NCBI RefSeq assembly: GCF_008329645.1
Contig: NZ_CP043474.1
Span: 1,054,001 to 1,118,000 of the forward strand
Source of the DNA: Mycolicibacterium grossiae
GTDB taxonomy: Bacteria > Actinomycetota > Actinomycetes > Mycobacteriales > Mycobacteriaceae
DNA: 64,000 bases
Direction: 5' to 3'
The stretch's first letter is position 1. Each line of letters opens with the position of its first letter. The notes under the pieces were generated by a model. The model did no database searches and was not told where the DNA came from. It worked only from the letters and a program-made list of their open reading frames with translations. This document shows positions 45,382 through 53,280 of the stretch, in pieces. Made by a program: the position numbers and the translations under genes.

Positions 45382-46065
45382 CTACTTCACCGGGACGGCG
45401 TCGGGCCCGGGCGGGCTCGGGTCGAACGGCGGCGGGTTGGCGACGTCGAAATACGGTGACGCACAACTGGCTCCTGGCTCCGGATACTGGCTCTCGTTGA
45501 GTCGCAGCTTCTCGATGAACTCGACCAGGCGGGGGTCGCTCGGGTCGTCGAGTTTCAGCTGATGGCCCCAGGACTGCACCGACAGCGCGCTGTCGAGACC
45601 GGGGTAGGGCGACATCAGCGTGTAGGGCTGCCCGTCGACCAGCAGCGCCAACCCGTCGACCTGTTCGGCGGAGAGGGCGTCGGGGTCGTAGGTGATCCAT
45701 ACGGCGCCGTGCTCGAGGGAGTGCACCGCGTTCTCCGAGCGGATCGCGGTCGGGTAGACGATGCCGGTGCAGGTCGCCCATACCTCGTCGTGGGCGCCGC
45801 CGAACGGGGGCGCGTGGTCGTAGGCGACGCGCTGCTCACCGGTCACGTGATGGCCCGGCTCGTACTGCTCGGTGACGATGCCGTCGATGTCGAGCGACGG
45901 GTCGGCGGCGGCGTCGGCCGGTGCGGCGGCGTCGTCGGAGGACCGCTGACCGAGCGTCAGCCACACCACGACGCCGATGACGAGCACCGCCACCACCGCG
46001 ATGATGGTCCCCCACGGCCAGCCCGCCAGGATCCGGTTCGGTCGCTCGTCCGCCACGTCACCCAC
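45382..46065 (-). CDS. DUF3105 domain membrane-anchored protein
   Basis: 227 residues from GTG with one anchor helix (about 15-38) and an extracytoplasmic DUF3105 domain: VAYDHAPPFGGAHDEVWATCTGIVYPTAIRSENAVHSLEHGAVWITYDP, with conserved histidines and cysteine that could bind metal, and a second cysteine in GASCASPYF. DUF3105 is often found beside DUF305, as here. Function unknown. A GTG at 46056 is an alternative start three codons downstream. It starts twelve bases after the stop of the lipoprotein gene. Confidence 0.88.
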   Translation of the reverse strand: MGDVADERPNRILAGWPWGTIIAVVAVLVIGVVVWLTLGQRSSDDAAAPADAAADPSLDIDGIVTEQYEPGHHVTGEQRVAYDHAPPFGGAHDEVWATCTGIVYPTAIRSENAVHSLEHGAVWITYDPDALSAEQVDGLALLVDGQPYTLMSPYPGLDSALSVQSWGHQLKLDDPSDPRLVEFIEKLRLNESQYPEPGASCASPYFDVANPPPFDPSPPGPDAVPVK

Positions 46066-46077
46066 TGTAGCGGCCGC

Positions 46078-46629
46078 TCACCACAGCACACCGGAGCCGG
46101 ACGAGACCACGAATCCGTGTGCGCCACCGGCGGTCTCGCAGTGCACCGTGCCCGGCGCCTCGACCGCGCAGCGGGTGGCGCCGTTGGTCAGCCGGTGCCC
46201 CGCGGGCAGCACGTCGACGTCGCGGGTGAAGGTCGGGGTCGGCCCGGGCTGGTACGCCGCGGGCCGGTTGCCCTCGATCGCCGTCTGGCCGGCGCCCGCC
46301 GGTGCGTCGCGCGGCACGAGGTCGCAGCCCACGATGCGCCCGATCGGCCCGATGCCGCAGCCGCGTCCCTCCGGGGTGCGGAAGTACACCCAGCCGGGGT
46401 CGGACTCCACGGTGTGGGTGCCGGTCCCGAGCGGGTACTTGTCGACGCCGTCGCCGCGCTCGGGTCCCGGCCGTGCCGACGTGGCGGTGTCCTCCTGCTC
46501 GGGCGGTGCGCCGCCGCTGCCGCACGCCGCCAGCAGCACCGCCGCGGCCAGCGCGGGCAGGGCCCGCGAAGTTACCCGGGCGGGCAGGGCCCGCAGAGTT
46601 GCCCGGGCGGGCAGGGCCCGCACCGGCAC
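46078..46629 (-). CDS. small exported lipoprotein
   Basis: 183 residues from GTG. The lipobox LAAC (cysteine about residue 36) follows an unusually long basic lead made of repeated RALPA blocks encoded by a 27-base tandem repeat; the real start may be a later one within it. The mature part has four more cysteines (GRGCGIG, VGCDLVP, TRCAV, VHCET), likely two disulfides. It resembles exported mycobacterial proteins of unknown function. It is first in the lipoprotein-DUF3105-DUF305 leftward run. Confidence 0.75.
   Translation of the reverse strand: MPVRALPARATLRALPARVTSRALPALAAAVLLAACGSGGAPPEQEDTATSARPGPERGDGVDKYPLGTGTHTVESDPGWVYFRTPEGRGCGIGPIGRIVGCDLVPRDAPAGAGQTAIEGNRPAAYQPGPTPTFTRDVDVLPAGHRLTNGATRCAVEAPGTVHCETAGGAHGFVVSSGSGVLW
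46554..46621. repeat. 27-base tandem repeat at a lipoprotein start
   Basis: Units 46554-46580 and 46581-46607 and half a unit to 46621, each starting CGGGCAGGGCCCGC. They code for the RALPA repeats before the signal peptide core. Confidence 0.95.
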
Positions 46630-47790
46630 CTAGCCGACCCTCGCGTCGCTACCGGGGTCGATGAGGATCTTCGCGTGCGTCTCCGGGTCGCGCAGCGCGG
46701 CGAAGGCGCCGGCGACGCCGTCCAGCCCGACGGTCCCGGTGATCAACGGGCCTGCGTCGAGCTTCCCCTCGGCCAGCAGATACAGGGTGTCGCGGAACTC
46801 CAGCGGGGTGTAGCCGAACGCAAAGCGCATGTCGATCTCCTTGCTGATCGCCATGGCGGGGCGAAGTTCGTCACGTCCCATGCACACGCCGACGACGATC
46901 ACCTGGGCGGCGAGCGGCGCGGCCGCGACGATGCCGTCGAGCATGCCGGGCACGCCCACGCACTCGAACACGATGGGCCGCTTGGGTCCTGCCGCGCCGA
47001 GGCGGTCCGCGACGCGGTACAGGTGCGACCACCCGGGGACGCGGCGCAGCTTCTCCATCGACCCCATGCCGAGCTCGTAGAGCGCCGGCGCCGAGGTGAT
47101 CATGCCGCGCCGGTCGGCGAGCGCGTCGTAGGGCGACTCGACGGCCGGGTCAACGACCACGTGGGCCCCGCAGCGGGCGGCCAGCGCGCGGCGTCCCGGC
47201 GAGAAGTCGCTGGCGATGACGGTGCCGACGCCGAGCGCCGCGAGGTGGCAGATGATCGCGAGCCCCACCGGCCCGCAGCCGATCACGACGGCCACGTCGC
47301 GCTTGCCGACGTCGCTGCGGCGGACGGCGTGCAGCGCGACGGCCATCGGCTCGGTGAGCGCGGCGACGTCGGGCGACAACCCGTTCGGCACGACGAAGCT
47401 CATCGCCGCCTCGGCCAGGACCTGCTCGGCGTAGGCACCGGGCGCGCGGGGCGAGAGGCCCGTCAGGTGGACGCCACCGTCGGCGCGCAGCAGGGGAAAC
47501 GAGACGACGCTCGCGCCGGTGCGGAACTCCTTGGTCACGCCGCGACCGCGTTCGACGACCTCGCCGCAGAACTCGTGCCCCATGACCACCGGGGTGTCCC
47601 CGCGCATGAAGTCCTCGTACTGGACCGCCGTCATCACCTCGGTGAGTTCGTCGGCGTGGTCCTTGGCGTGCAGGTCGGATCCGCAGATGCCACAGCGGGT
47701 GACGTCGAGCAGCAGTTGGCCGGCGGCGGGTCGCGGGGCGGGCAGGTCCAGGACCGACAGCTCACCGCGCAGGCAGCTCACGGCCCGCAT
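46630..47790 (-). CDS. zinc-dependent alcohol dehydrogenase (MDR family)
   Basis: 386 residues. Catalytic zinc ligands lie in RCGICGSDLH and GHEFCGEVV; the four-cysteine structural zinc loop of classical enzymes is absent between about residues 85 and 115. The cofactor domain has VIGCGPVGLAIICHLAALG (GxGxxG). Substrate unknown. The stop touches the start of the lipoprotein gene (no gap), so it leads the run ADH-lipoprotein-DUF3105-DUF305, though the functional link is not obvious. Confidence 0.92.
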   Translation of the reverse strand: MRAVSCLRGELSVLDLPAPRPAAGQLLLDVTRCGICGSDLHAKDHADELTEVMTAVQYEDFMRGDTPVVMGHEFCGEVVERGRGVTKEFRTGASVVSFPLLRADGGVHLTGLSPRAPGAYAEQVLAEAAMSFVVPNGLSPDVAALTEPMAVALHAVRRSDVGKRDVAVVIGCGPVGLAIICHLAALGVGTVIASDFSPGRRALAARCGAHVVVDPAVESPYDALADRRGMITSAPALYELGMGSMEKLRRVPGWSHLYRVADRLGAAGPKRPIVFECVGVPGMLDGIVAAAPLAAQVIVVGVCMGRDELRPAMAISKEIDMRFAFGYTPLEFRDTLYLLAEGKLDAGPLITGTVGLDGVAGAFAALRDPETHAKILIDPGSDARVG

Positions 47791-47846
47791 CAGTGGCGCG
47801 CTTCACATCGGGGCACGACGTCAGTATGCCCGGCGACGGCCACGGC

Positions 47847-48488
47847 TCAGGCGCGCGCCTCGTCGCCCTCGGCCCGCGTGCGCGGCAGGGCCCGCAGCGC
47901 TCGGCGAACGGAGAGGTAGATGACCGTGGAGGTGAGCAGGAAGATCGGCCAGCCCATCGCGATCCGGGCGATGGCGAGCAGACCCTCCTGATCGGTGTCG
48001 TAGAAGTGGTACTGCACCAAGAAGCGCGTCCAGGAGGCGATCGCCATGACGGCGGTGGCGAGGTCGAAGGCCCGGCGCACGGCAGGCGTCCGGCGCCAGG
48101 TGGTGTCACGGCCGGTGAACCAGGCGAAGCCGACGCCGATCAGCGGCCACCGCACCACCAGCGAGACGGTGAAGACGATGCCGAGGACGAGGTAGGTCCA
48201 GATGCCCGGCAGGTAGAAGTCCTTGGTCCGCCCGGTCACCAGCGCGAACGCCGCGCACACGACGACGGTGGTGAAGCCGTGCAGCGAGGGCCGCAGCGAT
48301 TCCTTGCGCGCCAGCTGCCAGACGAGGACGGCGGCCGCGGTCGCCAGCGAGGAGATCACCGCCGGTTGGAGGCCGAAGGTGCCGCTGACGGCGGCGAAGA
48401 CGGTGACCGGCAGCGACGTGTGGATCAGGCCGCGGACGCCGCCGACCCGGGCCAGCAGCGCCTCGACCGGTGAGCGTCGGTCCGTCAC
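47847..48488 (-). CDS. DUF3159 family membrane protein
   Basis: 213 residues from GTG with about six membrane helices, including LPVTVFAAVSGTFGLQPAVISSLATAAAVLVWQL, a conserved WPLIGVGFAWFTGRDTTWRR loop and an arginine-rich C-terminus (VRRALRALPRTRAEGD). It matches the actinobacterial DUF3159 family, often beside OB-fold or Trk genes, function unknown. It lies 56 bases upstream of the alcohol dehydrogenase on the same strand. Confidence 0.88.
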   Translation of the reverse strand: MTDRRSPVEALLARVGGVRGLIHTSLPVTVFAAVSGTFGLQPAVISSLATAAAVLVWQLARKESLRPSLHGFTTVVVCAAFALVTGRTKDFYLPGIWTYLVLGIVFTVSLVVRWPLIGVGFAWFTGRDTTWRRTPAVRRAFDLATAVMAIASWTRFLVQYHFYDTDQEGLLAIARIAMGWPIFLLTSTVIYLSVRRALRALPRTRAEGDEARA

Positions 48489-48541
48489 CTCGTCGAGGGT
48501 ACCGATCTCACCGGTCGCGCCGGCCGCGCCGGCAGGCGGAT

Positions 48542-49252
48542 TCAGCGGCCCGCGACGGTGCCGGCGGCGAGCTGCGTGACGGCGGCGCCGGGGCCGGTGT
48601 GGGCCTTGACGCGGTCGGCCACGAACGACGCCGCCTGGTCGGTGAGGCCGGCCTGCGGGTAGAGGCTGTGGGCGGCGCGGTCGTCACCGGGCGAGCACAC
48701 CGGGTCGGTCCCGTTGCACAGCTCGACGGTCTTGGCGCCGTACAGCGGGCTGTTGAGTGCGAGCGGCCTTCCGATCTTCTGCGACGGGTTGCCGAAGACG
48801 GCGACGGCGGCGACGTGGTCGGCCACCTCGGGGGCCATCGGGACGCCGAAGCCGAACGCCTGCGCGGGGTCGGCGGTGATGAGGTCGACGACCGCGGCGC
48901 CTTGGGAGAAGCCGCCGAGCACGATGCTGCTGGCCGGGCACGCGGCCGCGAGGTCCTGCACCTGGGCGGCGGCGACGCGGGCGCCGTCGATGGCGTGCCG
49001 GAAGTCGTACGAGGCCGGGTAGTCCACCGCGGCGACGTCCACGGACTCGCCGCCGAGGTCGCTGCGCAGCGAGTCGACGAACGCCTGGCCGACGCGGCCC
49101 ACGCCCGCCGGTTCGCCGGTGCCGCGGGCGAACACGACCTCGACGTCGGAGCAGGCCGCGGCCGACGCGGCCGGTGACAGGGCGATCAGGGATGCGGTGG
49201 CGAGCAGACAGCCGAGGATGAACGTGCCCACCTTCCGTGTGGTCTCGGACAT
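48542..49252 (-). CDS. secreted cutinase-family esterase
   Basis: 236 residues. Signal peptide with cleavage after ASA (about residue 31), then a cutinase alpha/beta hydrolase: VVFARGTGEP, nucleophile GGFSQGAAV (GxSxG), catalytic aspartate in CNGTDPVC and histidine in AAHSLYP. Three cysteine sites suggest the usual two disulfides. Mycobacterial cutinase-like proteins hydrolyse esters, phospholipids or thioesters at the cell surface. It lies 53 bases upstream of DUF3159 on the same strand. Confidence 0.95.
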   Translation of the reverse strand: MSETTRKVGTFILGCLLATASLIALSPAASAAACSDVEVVFARGTGEPAGVGRVGQAFVDSLRSDLGGESVDVAAVDYPASYDFRHAIDGARVAAAQVQDLAAACPASSIVLGGFSQGAAVVDLITADPAQAFGFGVPMAPEVADHVAAVAVFGNPSQKIGRPLALNSPLYGAKTVELCNGTDPVCSPGDDRAAHSLYPQAGLTDQAASFVADRVKAHTGPGAAVTQLAAGTVAGR

Positions 49253-49345
49253 CGGCGTTCTCCTCGCTCGTGCGCCCGTCGTCGGTGCGCATCTGCACCA
49301 GACGAACCGCCCGACCGCCGTTCTCATTCCGGTGATACTGGGCAC

Positions 49346-49732
49346 ATGGCTGACCGCAACGTGCTCGGTGGACCACTGCAGGAGTGCGGCACGGAACCGA
49401 TGACGGGGTTCTACCGGGACGGGTGCTGCTCGACCGGCGACGAGGATCAGGGCAGCCACACCATCTGCGGTGTGGTGACGGCCGAGTTCCTCGCGCATCA
49501 GCGTGCGATCGGCAACGACCTCGCGACGCCGATGCCGCAGTACCGATTCCCCGGGCTGTCCCCGGGTGACCGCTGGTGCGTGACCGCACGGAACTGGCTG
49601 CGGGCGCACCGCGACGGGCACGCCTGCCCGGTGGTGCTGGCCAGCACGCACGAGCGGGCGCTCGACCTGGTGCCGCTGGAGGTGCTGCGGTCCTACGCCG
49701 TCGACGTGCCCGACGACCCCGGAGCCCTGTAG
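49346..49732 (+). CDS. DUF2237 family protein
   Basis: 128 residues: NVLGGPLQECGTEPMTGFYRDGCCSTGDEDQGSHTICGVVT and a C-terminal CPVVLASTHERALDLVPLEVL are the DUF2237 signature. Cysteines cluster in the first half. The protein is soluble; function unknown. TACTGG stands a few bases before the ATG. It precedes the CobW gene by 34 bases. Confidence 0.92.
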   Translation: MADRNVLGGPLQECGTEPMTGFYRDGCCSTGDEDQGSHTICGVVTAEFLAHQRAIGNDLATPMPQYRFPGLSPGDRWCVTARNWLRAHRDGHACPVVLASTHERALDLVPLEVLRSYAVDVPDDPGAL

Positions 49733-49766
49733 TTCGCCTCCGCGCGACTCCATACACTCGACGGTC

Positions 49767-50819
49767 GTGGAACCCATCCCCGTCATCGCGTTGACCGGTT
49801 ATCTCGGGGCGGGCAAGACCACGCTGCTCAACCACGTGCTGCGGGCGCCCGGTGCACGAATCGGCGTGGTGATCAACGACTTCGGTGAGTTGAACGTCGA
49901 CGCCGGCCTGGTCACCGGACAGATCGACGAGCCGGCATCCATCACCGGTGGCTGCATCTGCTGCCTGCCCGACGACGGCGGGCTCGACGAGGCGCTGGCC
50001 AAGCTGGCCGACCCCAAGTTGGCGCTCGACGCGATCATCGTCGAGGCCAGCGGGCTGGCCGATCCGGTGGCGATCGCGCGGATCATCCGATTCAGCGGAG
50101 CCGAGCGGGTGCGTCCCGGCGGGGTCGTCGACGTCATCGACGCCGCGGCGCACTTCGACACCGTGGACACCGTCGCCGACGCACCGCCCGCGCGGTACGC
50201 TGCCGCCTCGCTGGTGGTGGTCAACAAGCTCGACCGGTTCCCGGACGGGACCCGTGACGACGAGCTGCGGCGCATCGAAGCCCGTGTGCGCGAACGCAAT
50301 CCCGATGCCCACGTGGTGGGCGTCGTCGGCGGCCGCATCGACCCGACGCTGCTGTACGACGTCTCGGGCGGCGATGCCGACGGGTCGGGACAGCTGTCGT
50401 TCCGCGACCTGCTCGCCGACGAACCGGCCGCGCACGCCGACCATCCCGACCACGTGCACGCCAGCTCCGTGACCGTTCTCGGCGAGGGCTGCGTCGATCC
50501 CGGCGCCGTCGTCGATCTCGCGGAGAACCCGCCGCCGGGCGTGTACCGGTTGAAGGGCACCGTGGCGGTGCGGTCCGGCAGCCGGGTGCGCCGGTACGTC
50601 GTCAACGTCGTCGGGACGTCGATCCACGTGATGACGGCACCTGCCACGACCCGCGGCGGCCGGACCCCGGAGCCGGGCAACAGCCTGGTGGCCATCGGTA
50701 CGGGCGTCGACACCGACGTCGCGCGCACGCGTCTGGAGGAGGCGTTGCGCCCCGTCGAGGGGCCGGCGCCCGCCGTCGGGCTGCGACGCCTGCAGCGGTA
50801 CCGCCAGCTCAGCCTGTAG
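49767..50819 (+). CDS. CobW/COG0523 GTPase, intact
   Basis: 350 residues. Canonical P-loop GYLGAGKTT (11-19), metal motif GGCICC (C63, C65, C66), switch VEASGLADP and NKLD (154-157), then a CobW_C domain with YRLKGTVAVR. COG0523 GTPases insert or traffic metals, mostly zinc or cobalt. GTG at 49767 follows TACACT by ten bases. No Zur-type box is seen upstream. It contrasts with the degenerate relative at 548-1747. Confidence 0.94.
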   Translation: MEPIPVIALTGYLGAGKTTLLNHVLRAPGARIGVVINDFGELNVDAGLVTGQIDEPASITGGCICCLPDDGGLDEALAKLADPKLALDAIIVEASGLADPVAIARIIRFSGAERVRPGGVVDVIDAAAHFDTVDTVADAPPARYAAASLVVVNKLDRFPDGTRDDELRRIEARVRERNPDAHVVGVVGGRIDPTLLYDVSGGDADGSGQLSFRDLLADEPAAHADHPDHVHASSVTVLGEGCVDPGAVVDLAENPPPGVYRLKGTVAVRSGSRVRRYVVNVVGTSIHVMTAPATTRGGRTPEPGNSLVAIGTGVDTDVARTRLEEALRPVEGPAPAVGLRRLQRYRQLSL

Positions 50820-50859
50820 CCGACCCGCCGGCACGCGCTCGTCGGGACTCGATTCGCGG

Positions 50860-50889
50860 TGCCCGCCTCTGAGCGACAAGTCGCGACAA
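50860..50889 (+). repeat. dispersed 30-base unit, copy 6
   Basis: Forward copy differing from copy 2 at two positions (CCCGCC and ACAAGTCG), the same two differences as copy 7, so this field carries its own subtype. Confidence 0.9.
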
Positions 50890-50913
50890 CGGCGGCGCGG
50901 CGGCGCTGTGGCG

Positions 50914-50964
50914 TGACTCCAGCGTCACGCTCGGCCGCGGCGGTGACTCCAGCGTCACGCTCGG
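50914..50964 (+). repeat. stem-loop unit S, copies 2 and 3
   Basis: Two copies of TGACTCCAGCGTCACGCTCGG (one base longer at the left) start 30 bases apart. In the first, GCGTGAC pairs with GTCACGC round a six-base loop. Confidence 0.9.
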
Positions 50965-51016
50965 CTCCGATCGTGAGCGAGCGGTCGCGCCCTCCCCCTG
51001 GGAAACCAATCCACGG

Positions 51017-51046
51017 TGCCCGCCTCTGAGCGACAAGTCGCGACAA
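51017..51046 (+). repeat. dispersed 30-base unit, copy 7
   Basis: Identical to copy 6, with the same downstream sequence for about twenty bases, then S units again: a duplication of about 157 bases in this field. Confidence 0.9.
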
Positions 51047-51070
51047 CGGCGGCGCGGCGGCGCTGTGACG

Positions 51071-51120
51071 TGACTCCAGCGTCACAGTCGGCCGCGGCGG
51101 CAACTCCAGCGTCACGCTCG
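51071..51120 (+). repeat. stem-loop unit S, copies 4 and 5
   Basis: Two S units 30 bases apart, each with one or two base changes; the spacing and order repeat those of copies 2 and 3. Confidence 0.85.
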
Positions 51121-51163
51121 ACGCCCGGCGGCGTACCAGCCGACGAGCGAAGCGGTCCGCAGG

Positions 51164-51193
51164 TTGTCGCGAGTTGTCGCTCAGAGGCGGGCA
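51164..51193 (-). repeat. dispersed 30-base unit, copy 8
   Basis: Reverse copy with TTGTCGCGAGTTGTCGC intact and GGCGGGCA at the end. It closes the field, facing copies 6 and 7. Confidence 0.9.
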
Positions 51194-51381
51194 ATCGGAA
51201 AACGCTTTCCCTGGCGGCCGGGGCCGACGAGGATCACGTGTTCATGCTGGACGGTCCTCTCGCGACGCCGTGCGGGACACCATCGGACCGGATCGCAACC
51301 TCGTTCCGAACGGTTTGCCGGATATTTCACATTGATCTTGCATCGGCGTTAATTTGGGTGCTCGCTCGGTGGGGAGGTTCG

Positions 51382-53280
51382 ATGTTCATGATCAGATCTC
51401 TGGTGCTCAACGTGTGTGGCGCCGTCGTGTGCCTGGCGCTCGTCTGCGCAGGCGCCGACCTGCGCGCGGCTCCGGACGTGCGGACGGTGTCGATAGCCGT
51501 GCACAACACCGCGGCCATCACCCCGACCAACGCCACCGTGGGCGTCGCCGATCCAATGCTGGGTTTCCTGTCGGACGCCGACATGAACCGGCAGCTCGAC
51601 CTGATGCAGTCGATCGGGGTGTCGACCCTGCGGATCGACGTGCCGTGGGTCGCGGTACAGCCCAACCGGTTCGGCGGCTACGACTGGTCGAAGACCGACC
51701 GCGTCATCAATGCCGCAGCAGCGCGGGGCATCGCGGTCCTCGGCATCCTCGGCCAGCCGCCGCAGTGGGCGGCCGCGCCCGGTACCCCCGCGCTGAGCGG
51801 GCAGCCCGCGTCGGCGTCGGCGTTCGCCACCTACGCCCGGGCGGTCGCCACCCGGTACCGCGGCAAGATCTCCGCCTACGAGATCTGGAACGAGCCGAAC
51901 CTGGTGTCGTTCTACAAGCCCGCGCCCGACCCGGTCGCCTATACCGCCCTGCTGCGGGCCGCCTACCCGGCGATCAAGGCCGCCGACCGCAACGCCATCG
52001 TGGTGGGCGGCGTGCTGGCCGCGGCCGTCGACACCAACGTCTCCATGGACCCCGTCACCTTCGTGCAGCGGATGTACGCCGCCGGCGCCAAGCCGTACTT
52101 CGACGCCATCTCCTACCACCCCTACCAGCACGGACTGCCGTTCTCCCAGGGCGGCCCGTGGTACGACGCACCGCTCAACCAGGGGTTGCGGATCCGCCAG
52201 TTGATGATCGACTACGGCGACGCCGCCAAGAAGATCTGGGCCAGCGAGTACGGCGTGCCGACCTCGCTGCAGGATGAGGCGACGCAGGCCGCGTTCATCA
52301 AGGACCTGATCGACACCTGGCGCACCGTCGACTTCACCGGCCCCGTGTTCGTCTACACCATGCGCGACAAGCTGACCGGCAGTCTCGACCCCGAGGACAC
52401 CTTCGGCATCTTCCGGTCCGACTGGTCGGCCAAGTTGGCCGCCGAGGTGATCCGGCAGGCGATCGCCGGCAACCCCACCGCCATGGCGATGGTCGCGCGG
52501 GCAGCGGCCGGCGACGCCACGCTCGCCGACCTCGTGCTCGACGAGCCCGCCGCCGCGCCCAGCCCGGCCACCCTGCCGACGCTGCTGCGCGACGCCCTCG
52601 CCGGGACTGCCGCCACCGTGCTGGCGGTCGTGTCCGCGGTCGTCGAGGTGGTCACGCAGGTGGTGGCGACCATCGCCGCGGCCGTCACCCTGCCGGCGCC
52701 CGTCGTTGCGATCTCGGACGTCCCCGCGCCGCGCTCGGTGGACCTGCCGGGTACGGGCAGCAGCGCCGCGGCCGTGACACTGAGCGCGCCGACCCCGACG
52801 TCCGAGAGAACGGCTTCCGAGACGCCGGCTCCCGAGACCACCCGTAGCTCCCGCACCGCCGTCGACGAGAAGCAGACGGACCCGGCCCCGCAGGCGACCG
52901 CGGACACCGGCGCGACCGTGGCCTCGGTCGACACGGCGACGGACGACACCGCGAAGGACATCACCTCGAGGGACGACACCGCGGAGGACATCACCTCGAA
53001 GGACGACGCCACCAAGGACGACGCCACCAAGGACGACGCCACCAAGGACGACACGGCCCCCGGCACGTCGACCACGTCGCGCACGTCAGTCACCTCGACC
53101 ACGTCGGCAGGATCGACGGCCGAGCCGACGGACGCCGCCGGGGCGTCGAGTGCCACGGCCTCCCCGGCCAAGGACGCGGGCGCCTCGAGCGCCAAGGACG
53201 CGAGCGACTCCAGCGCGAAGGACTCGAGCGACTCCAACGCCAAGGACTCCGGAGCCAAGGACTCCGGCGGCGGCGAGTGA
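51382..53280 (+). CDS. exported glycoside hydrolase with repetitive C-terminal tail
   Basis: 632 residues. ATG preceded by GGGGAGG. N-terminal hydrophobic signal/anchor (about 4-24), then a TIM-barrel glycosidase domain (about 50-385) of the GH5/GH39 cellulase-like clan: acid/base E171 in YEIWNEPN and candidate nucleophile E289 in IWASEYGVPT. Residues about 390-450 include a hydrophobic stretch (AATVLAVVSAVVEVVTQVVATIAAAV). The last 150 residues are low-complexity Thr/Ser/Ala/Asp/Lys with KDDAT repeats and AKDSSDS-like blocks, probably a wall-spanning or surface tail. Substrate unknown; an exopolysaccharide or wall glycan is likely. Confidence 0.85.
   Translation: MFMIRSLVLNVCGAVVCLALVCAGADLRAAPDVRTVSIAVHNTAAITPTNATVGVADPMLGFLSDADMNRQLDLMQSIGVSTLRIDVPWVAVQPNRFGGYDWSKTDRVINAAAARGIAVLGILGQPPQWAAAPGTPALSGQPASASAFATYARAVATRYRGKISAYEIWNEPNLVSFYKPAPDPVAYTALLRAAYPAIKAADRNAIVVGGVLAAAVDTNVSMDPVTFVQRMYAAGAKPYFDAISYHPYQHGLPFSQGGPWYDAPLNQGLRIRQLMIDYGDAAKKIWASEYGVPTSLQDEATQAAFIKDLIDTWRTVDFTGPVFVYTMRDKLTGSLDPEDTFGIFRSDWSAKLAAEVIRQAIAGNPTAMAMVARAAAGDATLADLVLDEPAAAPSPATLPTLLRDALAGTAATVLAVVSAVVEVVTQVVATIAAAVTLPAPVVAISDVPAPRSVDLPGTGSSAAAVTLSAPTPTSERTASETPAPETTRSSRTAVDEKQTDPAPQATADTGATVASVDTATDDTAKDITSRDDTAEDITSKDDATKDDATKDDATKDDTAPGTSTTSRTSVTSTTSAGSTAEPTDAAGASSATASPAKDAGASSAKDASDSSAKDSSDSNAKDSGAKDSGGGE
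52999..53055 (+). repeat. 15-base tandem repeat in the glycosidase tail
   Basis: AAGGACGACGCCACC three times, then a partial fourth, encoding KDDAT repeats. Confidence 0.95.

Larger units (their letters stand above)
50820..51381. repeat. gene-free repeat field 2 and promoter of the glycosidase
   Basis: No gene is supported in these 562 bases. The first 375 hold three copies of the dispersed 30-base unit (forward 50860-50889 and 51017-51046, reverse 51164-51193) and four stem-loop S units (50914-50934, 50944-50964, 51071-51090, 51101-51120). Forward copies 6 and 7 share the right flank GGCGGCGCGGCGGCGCTGTG. The last 80 bases are more AT-rich, with TTCACA and TAATTT 18 bases apart, a possible promoter for the gene at 51382. 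Confidence 0.85.
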
